Below, piece after piece: positions 33,644 through 41,712 of a stretch of DNA of 64,000 nt (position 1 is the stretch's first letter; each line of letters starts with the position of its first letter). This DNA is from Halococcus saccharolyticus DSM 5350. Its GTDB lineage: Archaea > Halobacteriota > Halobacteria > Halobacteriales > Halococcaceae. The translations under genes were made by a program, and so were the position numbers. Below the pieces are notes generated by a model that had not been told where the DNA came from, made no database searches, and was given only the letters and a program-made list of their open reading frames with translations. The stretch spans positions 281,688 to 345,687 of the forward strand of contig NZ_AOMD01000021.1 in assembly GCF_000336915.1 (NCBI RefSeq), in the 5' to 3' direction.

Positions 33644-33669
33644 CGCGACGAAGTGAGACAACGCCGCGG

Positions 33670-34572
33670 TCAGAGAACGCCGAGGCCCTGGAGGTCGCGT
33701 TCGAGTTCGTTTTTCTGCTCGTCGGTCAGCCGTCGGAGGGGGCTGCGAAGCGGACCGGCGTCGAACCCCTGGAGCGAGAGTGCTCCCTTCACGCCCGCCA
33801 TGTACGGCCCCTTATCGAACGCTGCACGGATTCGATAGAGTGTTTCCTGAAGATCGCGAGCGCGGTCGCGATCACCAGCGTCGTAGGCGTCGTGGAGGTC
33901 GACCACGATCTCGGGAAAGGCGTTCGCGATCGCGCTCACACCGCCGACGCCGCCGAGCACGCGACCTACGAACTGGAGGGAGTCCGCGCCAGGGAGGACA
34001 GTGAGATCGGGGTTAGTGGCGATGGTCTGGCCGAGCCACGGGACGTCCTTGCTCGAATCCTTGATTCCAGCGATCGCGTCGATCTCGGCCAGTTCGGCGA
34101 GAGTCCCCCGCGAGAGTTCGTTGCCCGTCCGACCGGGGATGTGGTAGACGTAGATCGGAAGATCGATCGCGTCGGCGACCCGTTGGTAGTGTTCGATCGC
34201 ACCCTCGTCGTCGAGCGGGTAGTAGTACGGCGTGACGATCATGACACCGTCGGCCCCTGCGTCGGCGGCGCGCTCGGCGTTGCGAACAGTATGGTAGGTA
34301 CTCACCGCACCGACGCCGGCGATCACCGGAACCTCGCCGCCGACTTCGTCGACGACCGCCTCGATCACACCGACGGATTCCTCGGCGTCGAGCAATGCGA
34401 ACTCTCCGTTGGTTCCGAGCGGGAACACGCCGTCGACGCCGCGATCGACCACGAACCGCGCGTGGGCGGCAGTGGTCCCGTAGTCGACGGACTCGTCGCC
34501 GTGGAAGGCAGTGACCGTCGGCGGGATCACACCACCGGATGAGAGCGGATCGGGGTTGCTGTCTGATTGCAT
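33670..34572 (-). CDS. kdgA: 2-keto-3-deoxygluconate aldolase (DapA family, haloarchaeal KdgA type)
   Basis: 300 aa from ATG 34572 (MQSDSNPDPLSSGG). DapA-fold signatures: FPLGTNGEFALL at 50-61, Y143 in VYHIPGRTG, and Schiff-base K171 in GIKDSSKD. It differs from dapA at 17983 by lacking lysine-operon context and by standing head-to-head with a KDG kinase gene. Haloferax KdgA, the enzyme of the semi-phosphorylative Entner-Doudoroff pathway, is of this family. It would cleave KD(P)G to pyruvate and glyceraldehyde (3-phosphate). It ends 26 nt from the convergent sugar dehydrogenase. Confidence 0.85.
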   Translation of the reverse strand: MQSDSNPDPLSSGGVIPPTVTAFHGDESVDYGTTAAHARFVVDRGVDGVFPLGTNGEFALLDAEESVGVIEAVVDEVGGEVPVIAGVGAVSTYHTVRNAERAADAGADGVMIVTPYYYPLDDEGAIEHYQRVADAIDLPIYVYHIPGRTGNELSRGTLAELAEIDAIAGIKDSSKDVPWLGQTIATNPDLTVLPGADSLQFVGRVLGGVGGVSAIANAFPEIVVDLHDAYDAGDRDRARDLQETLYRIRAAFDKGPYMAGVKGALSLQGFDAGPLRSPLRRLTDEQKNELERDLQGLGVL

Positions 34573-34596
34573 GACACACCCCACTCGACGGACCGG

Positions 34597-34612
34597 CATA
34601 ATATTCGCGAAT
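34597..34612. promoter_or_regulatory. kdgA TATA box overlapping a 10-bp palindrome
   Basis: CATAATATT (AATATTATG on the minus strand) is centred 29 nt before ATG 34572. It overlaps the perfect palindrome ATTCGCGAAT (34603-34612), a candidate operator in the kdgA-kdgK gap. Confidence 0.4.
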
Positions 34613-34764
34613 TTACTATGATAGATGGCGTCGTCTGCGGCACCGGAAACGGCTCGGAACGAATCGGGTGGCTCCCGACGGACAATCCCACATTACATCG
34701 AGGGGCCGGCTCTCCGAGAGTCGATTCCGGAACGGTTAGGGCCGCGGGCGGGACACGAACGAGC

Positions 34765-35721
34765 ATGTCACCGCGTGTCGTCACGCTCGGGGAGACGATG
34801 GTGTTGATCAACCCCGCAGAGTCGGGGCCGATGAAGTACACCACCGAGTTCAAGAAGAGCCTCGGCGGCGCGGAGAGCAACGTCGCGATCGGCCTCGCAC
34901 GGCTCGGTCACGATGTCGGCTGGATCAGCAAACTCGGCGCGGACCCCCACGGCGAGTATCTCCGCTCGTTCGTCCGTGGCGAGGGTGTCGATACGAGCCA
35001 CGTAACGACCACCCAAGACGCACCGACCGGGATCATGTTCAAGGAGCGCCGCGCGCTCGGCGAGAGTTCGGTGTACTACTACCGACACGGCTCGGCCGCG
35101 TCCACCATGACGCCCGCCGATCTCCCCGAAGCGTTCCTCGCCGACGCCGAGTACCTCCACCTCACCGGGATCACGCCAGCCCTCAGTGACTCGTGTCGCG
35201 AGACCGTCTTCGCCGCTGTCGAACGCGCCCGCGAGGCGGACGTGACGATCTCGTTCGATCCAAATCTCCGGGAGAAACTCTGGGACAGCACGGACGAAAT
35301 GCGATCGACGCTGCTCGATCTGGTGGCGGCGGCCGACATCGTGCTGCCCGGCATCGAGGAAGGCCGAGCGCTGTTCGACGCCAAGGAACCCGAGGCCATC
35401 GCGGCGGCGTGTCTCGATCGTGGAGCCGACCTCGCCGCGGTCAAACTCGGTGCGGCGGGCGCGCTCGTCGCCGACGACTCGACGACCGAACACGTCGCAG
35501 GTTACGACGTCGAGCGGGTGGTCGACCCGGTCGGGGCGGGCGACGGGTTCGCGGCGGGCTTTCTCGCAGGCCGTCTGCGGGGTCTCGACCCGGTCGAAGC
35601 GACGGAACGCGCCAACGCGGTCGGCGCGTTCGCCACGACCGTCGCTGGCGACATCGAGGGCCTGCCTACCAGCGAGGAGCTCGAAGTCTTCCGTGGCGAG
35701 CGCGATGCAGTGTACCGATAG
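34765..35721 (+). CDS. kdgK: 2-keto-3-deoxygluconate kinase (PfkB family)
   Basis: 318 aa from ATG 34765 (MSPRVVTLGETMVLINPAE). Ribokinase-fold signatures: SLGGAESNVAIGLARLG near 32, the sugar-loop DAPTGIMFKE and YYYRHGSAAS, SFDPNLREKLW, and the ATP/anion-hole motif DPVGAGDGFAAGFLAG near 255. It phosphorylates KDG to KDPG. The divergent partner is kdgA. A longer ORF starting at 34567 runs through the promoter gap and was rejected. Repression by a GlpR-like factor is known in Haloferax but not visible here. Confidence 0.88.
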   Translation: MSPRVVTLGETMVLINPAESGPMKYTTEFKKSLGGAESNVAIGLARLGHDVGWISKLGADPHGEYLRSFVRGEGVDTSHVTTTQDAPTGIMFKERRALGESSVYYYRHGSAASTMTPADLPEAFLADAEYLHLTGITPALSDSCRETVFAAVERAREADVTISFDPNLREKLWDSTDEMRSTLLDLVAAADIVLPGIEEGRALFDAKEPEAIAAACLDRGADLAAVKLGAAGALVADDSTTEHVAGYDVERVVDPVGAGDGFAAGFLAGRLRGLDPVEATERANAVGAFATTVAGDIEGLPTSEELEVFRGERDAVYR

Positions 35722-35804
35722 CGAGACTGCTCGGTAGGAACTCGGCTTCCGGAATCCCCTCTCCACGACACGCATCGTTCCCGAACGTTCCCGACAGAAT
35801 AGTC

Positions 35805-35843
35805 AACGAAGCAAAGTATTCAAGGGCGAGTAAACACTTCGTT
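35805..35843. promoter_or_regulatory. Inverted repeat AACGAAG / CTTCGTT around a TATA-like box
   Basis: 7-bp arms at 35805-35811 and 35837-35843 flank AAGTATTCAAG (about 35813-35822), 31 nt before the small ORF at 35849. This layout is typical of a repressible archaeal promoter. Confidence 0.35.
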
Positions 35844-35848
35844 CGAGT

Positions 35849-35956
35849 ATGGAATGGCAACACCGCAGAAACCGAACGAAAGCCGAGAAAAAGAACGACG
35901 AACCGCGATCGGGAACCGACTGGTCGTTCGTCGCGGCCGCGATCGCCGTCGCCTGA
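35849..35956 (+). CDS. Putative 35-aa small protein
   Basis: Starts MEWQHRRN and ends WSFVAAAIAVA. The N-terminal half is Lys/Arg/Glu-rich and hydrophilic; the last eleven residues are hydrophobic, so it may touch the membrane. It has a well-placed TATA-like box and a flanking inverted repeat, and fits between kdgK and the convergent aldo/keto reductase gene. I know no homologue. Its codon use is poorer in G/C than its neighbours, so it could also be a fragment or a chance ORF. Confidence 0.3.
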   Translation: MEWQHRRNRTKAEKKNDEPRSGTDWSFVAAAIAVA

Positions 35957-35977
35957 GAGGATTACGGAGCCAGACCC

Positions 35978-36967
35978 TCAGACGTCGCCGATTTCTCGCG
36001 ACCACACCGGCGTCTTTGGGGCTTCGAGACGTTCGATCTCGTCGTCCGACAGCGAGACCGATAGCGCCGCCACCTGCTCGTCGAGGTGCTCGACGGTTCG
36101 CGGTCCGACGATCGGTGCGTCGACGACGTCCTTCGCGAGCAGCCACGCGAGGCTGATCCCGACCGGCGTGGTCTCCTTCTCGTCGGCGAGCGCGCGGACT
36201 TCGTCGAGCACCGCCCAGTTGTCCTCGGTGAACCGGTTCCGAGTGTGTTCGTCGTCGGCCGCTCGGCCCTCGGTGGGATCCTCCCCGCGCTCGTACTTGC
36301 CGGTGAGGAAACCACCCGCGAGCGGCGACCACGGAACGACCCCCACGTTCTGATCTCGGCAGACCGGCAGGACGTTCGCCTCCTCGTGACGGTCGACGAG
36401 GTTGTACTCGGCCTGCATCGAGACGAATCTTTCAAAATTGTTCACGTCGGCCTCGTAGAGCGCCTTTGTGAACTGCCACCCGGACATCGTGCTCGCGCCG
36501 ACGTAGCGGACCTTCCCGTGATCGACGAGGGTGTCGAGCGCCGAGAGCGTCTCGGTGATCGGCGTCTCGTCGTCCCAGCGGTGGATCTGGTAGAGATCGA
36601 TGTAGTCGGTTCCCAGCCTGTCGAGGCTGGCGTCGGCCTGTTCGAGGACGTGTCGCCGCGAGAGCCCTTGGCCGTTCGGCCGATTCGCCATCCGTCCGTG
36701 GACTTTGGTGGCGATCACGTGCTCGTCGCGGCGACCGTCGAGGGCGTCTCCGAGGATCTCCTCGGACTCCCCGCGCGAGTAGACGTTCGCCGTATCGAAG
36801 AAGTTGATCCCGTGTTCGATGGCGCGCTCGATGACCGCCTCGCTCTGCTCTCGATCGTCGATCATCCACGGCGCGTCGCTGCCGAAGTTCATACAGCCGA
36901 GGCAGAGCCGGGAAACCTCCAATCCCGTGTCGCCGAGTCGGGTGTACTCCATGTCGGTGTCGACCAT
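35978..36967 (-). CDS. Aldo/keto reductase
   Basis: 329 aa from ATG 36967 (MVDTDMEYTRLGDTG); ATG 36952 is an alternative. The catalytic tetrad is visible: Asp and Tyr in FFDTANVYSRG, Lys in ATKVHG, and His in YQIHRWDD. The NADPH-binding part is PIVGPRTVEHLDEQVAAL. It resembles the AKR11/YajO-type group. It probably reduces or oxidises a sugar or carbonyl; its place in a sugar region fits but does not prove this. A 6-bp inverted repeat (ACCGAA/TTCGGT) lies right before the start. Confidence 0.87.
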   Translation of the reverse strand: MVDTDMEYTRLGDTGLEVSRLCLGCMNFGSDAPWMIDDREQSEAVIERAIEHGINFFDTANVYSRGESEEILGDALDGRRDEHVIATKVHGRMANRPNGQGLSRRHVLEQADASLDRLGTDYIDLYQIHRWDDETPITETLSALDTLVDHGKVRYVGASTMSGWQFTKALYEADVNNFERFVSMQAEYNLVDRHEEANVLPVCRDQNVGVVPWSPLAGGFLTGKYERGEDPTEGRAADDEHTRNRFTEDNWAVLDEVRALADEKETTPVGISLAWLLAKDVVDAPIVGPRTVEHLDEQVAALSVSLSDDEIERLEAPKTPVWSREIGDV

Positions 36968-36968
36968 A

Positions 36969-36986
36969 CCGAAACATCGTTCGGTC
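36969..36986 (-). promoter_or_regulatory. Inverted repeat ACCGAA-N6-TTCGGT before the aldo/keto reductase
   Basis: Sits 1-19 nt upstream of ATG 36967, between a T-rich TATA-like stretch (about 36990-36995) and the start, as a repressor site would. Confidence 0.35.
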
Positions 36987-37105
36987 CAAACAAAAACCTC
37001 GTACCTGCGCGTGACGGCCGACCGCCCATATAGCCGGACCGCGCTCTCGATTCGGCCTTCCCGACCGAACGGTGGCTGGTCGATTCGCCACGCAAACCCG
37101 GACAA

Positions 37106-37113
37106 CAATTATG
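37106..37113 (+). promoter_or_regulatory. TATA box of the beta-helix repeat gene
   Basis: CAATTATG centred 31 nt before ATG 37141. Confidence 0.45.
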
Positions 37114-37140
37114 TGAATCGAGTGCCTTCTTCCTCGAGAG

Positions 37141-37476
37141 ATGAATATCGGAAAGAAGGCTCGGGTTGCGGGGAGTGCACACGTCGACGACGGTGCCGAG
37201 ATCGGCAAACACGCTACGATTCACGACAGCGCACACATCGGTGCCGACGCTCGCATCGGTAAACACGTCGAGATCCACGAGAACGCGCAGATCGAGGCGG
37301 GCACGCGGATCGACAAGCACGCCCACGTCCACGCGGATGCGTCAGTCGGGAAGAACGCGAGTGTGGGAAAGCACGTCCACGTTCACGAAAACGCTCGGGT
37401 CGACGAGGGTGCGCGGGTCGGCAAGCACGCACACGTTCACGATCACGAGATCGGCGGCGGTCGCCGGACACGGTAG
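37141..37476 (+). CDS. Histidine-rich left-handed beta-helix repeat protein
   Basis: 111 aa made almost wholly of an 18-residue repeat (three hexapeptides, one coil): copies at 3-20, 21-38, 39-56, 57-74, 75-92 and a partial copy from 93. One copy reads IGKHVEIHENAQIEAGTR; the consensus is (I/V)-G-K-H-x-x-(I/V)-H-x-x-A-x-(I/V). Position 4 is His in copies 2-6, and position 8 is His in copies 2-6. Such coils occur in acyltransferases and gamma-carbonic anhydrases, but no catalytic domain or trimer signature is seen here. The stacked His could bind metal ions. Function unknown. Confidence 0.7.
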   Translation: MNIGKKARVAGSAHVDDGAEIGKHATIHDSAHIGADARIGKHVEIHENAQIEAGTRIDKHAHVHADASVGKNASVGKHVHVHENARVDEGARVGKHAHVHDHEIGGGRRTR

Positions 37477-37530
37477 TCACCACCAGCGTTCGTGGGTCTC
37501 GTTTCGTCGCACGGTCCGCCACCGGATTGA

Positions 37531-38496
37531 TCACTCCGGACAGGCGTCTCGAAGCGCCGTCACGGCCTCGTGATCGGGCAGTGCGTCGATCGCCCCCGTC
37601 TCGGTCGTGGTGAGTGCGGCAACCGCATTGGCGAACGCGAGGGTCTCGTCGAGCGATTCGCCGCCGGCGAGTTCGTGAAGTACGCCCGCAAGGAAGGCGT
37701 CGCCCGCACCGGTCGCGTCGACGGGATCAACGTCGTAGCCTGGGTGTGAGACGTCGACGGCTCCCCACGGCGCGCGGTCGGCGGCGATCGCGCGCGACCC
37801 GTCGGCTCCCCGCGTCAGGAATACGGTGTGTGGCCCGGCAGCGAACAGGTTCGCGGCGAGATCGGTGGGATCGTCGTCCGCGAACGACGTTCCACCGAGA
37901 TCCTCGACAGAGGTCTTGACCACGTCCGTTCGAGCGAACACGGCGTCGAGCGTTTCGTGGAGGGTCACATCGTCAGGCCAGAGCTCGCGTCTCGTGTTTG
38001 GGTCGAACGCCACCCGACAGTCGTGGTCGCGGGCGCGCTCGCAGAGATCGAGGAGTGCGGAGCGGGCGGGTTCGGCTGCGAGCGCCACCGGCGCGTCGAC
38101 GCAGATCCACTCGATGTGATCGAGCACGCTATCCGGAACCACGTCCGCATCGAGATGGCTGTCGGCGCTGTCGGCTCCATAGAACGTGAAACTCCGGTCG
38201 GCGTCGGCGTCGTGGGCGACGAAGGCGAGTGTAGTCGGATGAGCCGAGCGCGTCACGAACCGACCGGGAAGCCCGTTCTCGTCAAGGATCGCTGCGAGAA
38301 AGTCGCCGAACCCGTCGGTCGAAACGTTCGTCAGAAACCACGGCGATGCGTCGAACCGGGAGAGCGCGATCGCGACGTTCGCCGCTGCACCACCCGCTCG
38401 CCGTGAGAACGATTCGACCTCGGAAAGTGGTCCCGGCTGTGCGGGCAAGAAATCGATCAGCGTCTCACCGGCGACGAGGATCGCTGGGTCGTCCAT
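37531..38496 (-). CDS. PfkB-family sugar kinase
   Basis: 321 aa from ATG 38496 (MDDPAILVAGETLIDFLP). PfkB motif 1 is FSRRAGGAAANVAIALSRFD near 28, and motif 2 is DPVDATGAGDAFLAGVLHEL near 245; the middle has VAFDPNTRRELWPDD. Fructokinase-like by overall pattern. It ends a same-strand cluster with two Gfo/Idh/MocA dehydrogenases and a TIM-barrel isomerase, so it probably phosphorylates an intermediate of that pathway. The exact sugar is unknown. Confidence 0.85.
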   Translation of the reverse strand: MDDPAILVAGETLIDFLPAQPGPLSEVESFSRRAGGAAANVAIALSRFDASPWFLTNVSTDGFGDFLAAILDENGLPGRFVTRSAHPTTLAFVAHDADADRSFTFYGADSADSHLDADVVPDSVLDHIEWICVDAPVALAAEPARSALLDLCERARDHDCRVAFDPNTRRELWPDDVTLHETLDAVFARTDVVKTSVEDLGGTSFADDDPTDLAANLFAAGPHTVFLTRGADGSRAIAADRAPWGAVDVSHPGYDVDPVDATGAGDAFLAGVLHELAGGESLDETLAFANAVAALTTTETGAIDALPDHEAVTALRDACPE

Positions 38497-38541
38497 ACCG
38501 ACCGCTCGCGGCCCGCCGGGAAAGGTGTTGGAGGCTGGCAC

Positions 38542-39543
38542 TCACTCCAGATCGACGTCGATCCACTCGTCCGAGCGTGCTGCCTCGTAGGCCGCTTCGG
38601 TCACGGCGGTCACCCGGAGCGCGTCACGAGCCGTGGCCGGTGGCGCGCGCCCTTCGTCGATCGCCGTGATGAACGCCTCGGCCTTGTTCACCTGGTCGCT
38701 TCGGTCGATGTACGGGACGTGTTCGGTACTCTCGGCGTCGATCTCCGTGACCGTCCGCGGCTCCCACTCCCGGCCGTCGAGATACACTGCGCCGTCGTCG
38801 TCCCAGAGGTGGATGTGCTCGCGAACGCAGGGTGAATCGCCCGAGACCGAGACGTTCGCGGTCGCGCCGTTGGCGAACTCGATCAGTACCGTGGCCTCGG
38901 CGTCGACTCGCTGCTCGTCGTCCGCAAAGCGCATCCGCGAGGACACTGCCGTCGGCTCCAGACCCGACGTCCAGAGCACCGCGTCGAGCAGGTGGCTGCC
39001 GGTGTCGTAGAGCATCCCGCCGCCCGAGAGATCGGGGTCAGTCCGCCACGTCTCCGTGAAGTTCGACAGCCAGTTCTGGGTGATCTCCGCGGTGATCCAT
39101 CGCGGTTCGCTCTCCTGAAACCGTTCGCGCGCCGCCACGAACGCCGGGTTGAGGTGGCGCTGGTATCCCACCATCAGCGTCCGGTCGCTCGTCGCGGCGC
39201 GGTCGGTGATCTCCTGTGCGCGTTCGAGGTCCGTCGTCAGCGGTTTGTCACAGAACACGTGGAGGTCGTGATCGAACCCCGCCATCACCTGGTCGTAGTG
39301 GAGGGTGTGCGGCGTCCCGACGAGGATCGCGTCGAGCGGTTCATCCTCGATCATCGCTCGAAAGTCGTCGTACAGCGATTCCTCGCCGACACCGAACGTG
39401 GCCGCGGCTGCGGCGCGCGGTTCGGGGGCGATGTCGGTGATCGCGGTCACGGCCGATTTCGGATGTTGGTGGAACTGCCCGCCGACCGTCGTGCCGATGT
39501 AGCCGGTGCCGATGACGCCGACGCGAAGGGTGTCGGGAGTCAT
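38542..39543 (-). CDS. Gfo/Idh/MocA-family dehydrogenase
   Basis: 333 aa from ATG 39543, overlapping the upstream gene's stop by ATGA. N-terminal Rossmann motif VGVIGTGYIGTTVGGQF (residues 8-24), the conserved Lys in FCDKPLTTDLE (near 97), and the C-terminal substrate domain with GGGMLYDTGSHLLDAVLW carrying the likely catalytic D-x3-H. NAD(P)-dependent sugar or polyol oxidation is expected. Coupled translation with another Gfo enzyme suggests consecutive steps on one substrate. Confidence 0.87.
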   Translation of the reverse strand: MTPDTLRVGVIGTGYIGTTVGGQFHQHPKSAVTAITDIAPEPRAAAAATFGVGEESLYDDFRAMIEDEPLDAILVGTPHTLHYDQVMAGFDHDLHVFCDKPLTTDLERAQEITDRAATSDRTLMVGYQRHLNPAFVAARERFQESEPRWITAEITQNWLSNFTETWRTDPDLSGGGMLYDTGSHLLDAVLWTSGLEPTAVSSRMRFADDEQRVDAEATVLIEFANGATANVSVSGDSPCVREHIHLWDDDGAVYLDGREWEPRTVTEIDAESTEHVPYIDRSDQVNKAEAFITAIDEGRAPPATARDALRVTAVTEAAYEAARSDEWIDVDLE

Positions 39544-40661
39544 GCTTCGACCGCCGCCCACTCGCCGCGGTCGTCGCTGCGCTCGATGGCGTCGAGGACG
39601 CGCTGTACCGCAAGACCGTCGGCGAACGAGGGGTGGAACGCTTCTTCCTGATCGATTGCCGACAGGAACTCGTAGTCCTCGTGAACGAAGGTGTGCTCCC
39701 AGCCGAGGACGTGGCCCGGCGGCCACCAGTGATCGACGTAGGGGTCGTCGGCGTCGGTCACGAGCATCGTCTCGTAACCCCGGTTGCCGTCGCGGAGCAG
39801 TTCGAGTTCGTTGAGACGTTCGAGCGAGAACCGGAGGCTGCCCTCGGTGCCGTGAACCGCGATCGTGTGGTGGTTCTTGTGGCCGTCGGCGACCCGCGAG
39901 GCCTCGAAGGTGCCCATCGCGCCGTTCGCGAATTCGGCCTGGGCGGAGTAGGCGTCGTCGACGGTCACCGCGCGCGCGTCCTCGCTCTCCTCGCCTTCCA
40001 CTGGTCGCTCGTCGACGAACGTCCGGAGGTGGCCGCTGATGCGCTCGATTTCGCCCGCGCGGTCACCGATGAGGAATCGTGCGAGGTCGATCGTGTGTGC
40101 GCCAAGGTCGCCGAGCGCACCGCTGCCGGCAAGGTCCTCGTCCATCCGCCAAGACCACGGCTCTTCGTGGTCGACGCCCCAATCCTGGAGATACTTCCCG
40201 CGGACCTGGCGGATCGCGCCGATCTCGCCGTCGTCGACCAGGTTTTTCGCGTACTGGATCGCAGGTACGAAGCGGTAGTTGAACGCACACCCGGCGATCG
40301 CGTCGCTCGCGTCGGCCGCCGCAGCCATCCGCTCGGCGTCATCGAGGGTCGGTGCGAGCGGTTTCTCGCAGAAGACGGGGACATCGGCTTCGAGTGCGGC
40401 GATCGAGGGTTCGGGATGGACGAAGTTCGGCCCGAGGTTGTAGAAGACGTCCACCTCGTCGATTACAGACTCCCAGTCGGTCGCGGTGTTGGAAAAGTCC
40501 AGCTGGTCCGCAGCGTCCGCGAGTGCGTCCTCGTCGCGGCCAATGAGGGTGTGACGCTCGATGTCGGGCGCGTCGGGGAAGAACATCGGGAGTCGCGTGA
40601 ACGCGTTCGAATGAGCCTTGCCCATGAATCGATAGCCGAGAACGCCGATTCGCAATGCCAT
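39540..40661 (-). CDS. Gfo/Idh/MocA-family dehydrogenase
   Basis: 373 aa from ATG 40661 (MALRIGVLGYRFMGKAHSNAF). NAD-binding G-x-x-G-x-x-G variant at 7-14, the EKP motif in FCEKPLAPTLDD near 98, CAFNYRFVPAIQYAK, and the C-terminal GSGALGDLGAHTIDLARF with the catalytic D-x3-H. This subgroup resembles inositol or glycoside-oxidising members found with xylose-isomerase-like TIM barrels. It follows the isomerase gene by 88 nt and overlaps the next Gfo gene. Longer ORF extension to 41018 is antisense-type noise. Confidence 0.87.
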   Translation of the reverse strand: MALRIGVLGYRFMGKAHSNAFTRLPMFFPDAPDIERHTLIGRDEDALADAADQLDFSNTATDWESVIDEVDVFYNLGPNFVHPEPSIAALEADVPVFCEKPLAPTLDDAERMAAAADASDAIAGCAFNYRFVPAIQYAKNLVDDGEIGAIRQVRGKYLQDWGVDHEEPWSWRMDEDLAGSGALGDLGAHTIDLARFLIGDRAGEIERISGHLRTFVDERPVEGEESEDARAVTVDDAYSAQAEFANGAMGTFEASRVADGHKNHHTIAVHGTEGSLRFSLERLNELELLRDGNRGYETMLVTDADDPYVDHWWPPGHVLGWEHTFVHEDYEFLSAIDQEEAFHPSFADGLAVQRVLDAIERSDDRGEWAAVEA

Positions 40662-40749
40662 GTCGGCACCCACACCCGATGTCGCCTTAGTTCTCCGGGT
40701 TGGAGCGGGTGTGGCCGAGGGCTCCGCGTCGGAATCGCGTCGGGTTCGA

Positions 40750-41712
40750 CTACTCCGCCCAGTAGGCGTCGCCAGGCGTCGTCTCGAACACCGCCCTGTC
40801 GAGCACGTCGACCGCCTTCTCCAGCCCCTCGCGCGAACTCGTGAGCGAGTCCTCGTGTTCGATCGAGAGCGCGCCGTCGTAGCCCACCATCCGCAGGGTG
40901 GAGACGACCTCTTTCCAGTGGGATTCGCCGTGACCGTAGCCGACGGTTCGGAAGAGCCACGAGCGGTCTTCCTCCTCGGTGTACGGCGTCGTGTCGAGGT
41001 GACCCTTGACCCGCGCATTCGACTCGTAGAGACCGGTGTCCTTCGCGTGGGCGTGGTGGATCGCGTCGCCGAGGTACCGGATCGCCGCAGGAACGTCGAT
41101 TCCCTGCCAGTAGAGATGCGAGGGATCGAAGTTCGCGCCGATCCGGTCGTTGGTGGCTTCGCGCAGCCGCTCCATTCCTGTCGGCTCGTACACCAACATG
41201 TTGGGGTGCATCTCGATCCCGACGTTCACGCCGTGGTCGTCGGCGAAGTCGGCGAGGTCGGTCCAGTACTCCTCGGCGACCCCCCACTGGTAGTCGTGAG
41301 CCTCCTTGTGCTCGGTGGGCCACGGCGCGGTGATCCAGTTCGGCACCTCGTCGTTCGGGCCGCCGCCGGGCAGTCCCGAGAACGTGGTGACGGTATCCAC
41401 GCCGAGCTGAGCCGCCAGTTCGATCGCCTCCCGAAGTTCCTCGTCCGCCGTCTCGGCCTGATCGTCGTCGGGATGGATCGGGTTGTTGTGGGTCGCGAGC
41501 GCCGAAATTCGGAGGTCGTGCTCGTCGAGCAGATCGTGGAGGTCGGCCTGGGCGTCCTCGTCGTCGAGATACTCCTCGCGCGCGAGGTGGTCGTTGCCGG
41601 GACTCCCGCCACAGCCGAGTTCGACCGTGTCGACCCCGAGGCCAGCGAGGTACTCGCAGGTCTCGTCGAGCGGCTGGTCGCCGAACGGCACGGTAAGTAC
41701 GCCGATGTCCAT
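40750..41712 (-). CDS. Sugar phosphate isomerase/epimerase (xylose isomerase-like TIM barrel)
   Basis: 320 aa. The barrel starts MDIGVLTVPFGDQP and holds the expected metal ligands: Glu in VGIEMHPNM, Asp-x-x-His in NFDPSHLYW, His in IHHAHAKDT and Glu in LSIEHEDS. This family includes IolE/IolI-like inosose enzymes and sugar epimerases. It leads an operon with two Gfo/Idh/MocA dehydrogenases and a PfkB kinase, a set seen in inositol and unusual-sugar catabolism. The substrate is not proven. A TATA box and two GTGAACG copies lie just upstream. Confidence 0.85.
   Translation of the reverse strand: MDIGVLTVPFGDQPLDETCEYLAGLGVDTVELGCGGSPGNDHLAREEYLDDEDAQADLHDLLDEHDLRISALATHNNPIHPDDDQAETADEELREAIELAAQLGVDTVTTFSGLPGGGPNDEVPNWITAPWPTEHKEAHDYQWGVAEEYWTDLADFADDHGVNVGIEMHPNMLVYEPTGMERLREATNDRIGANFDPSHLYWQGIDVPAAIRYLGDAIHHAHAKDTGLYESNARVKGHLDTTPYTEEEDRSWLFRTVGYGHGESHWKEVVSTLRMVGYDGALSIEHEDSLTSSREGLEKAVDVLDRAVFETTPGDAYWAE

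Noticed and set aside
33670..34572. Second copy of dapA for lysine synthesis
   Set aside because: It is head-to-head with a KDG kinase and far from lysine genes, matching the haloarchaeal KdgA type.
37321..37440. CRISPR-like spaced repeats in the beta-helix gene
   Set aside because: The periodicity is 54 bp within one reading frame and encodes an 18-residue protein repeat; there are no unique spacers or cas genes.
39633..40844. Plus-strand ORF of 403 codons opposite a Gfo/Idh/MocA gene
   Set aside because: Antisense shadow with no recognisable fold.
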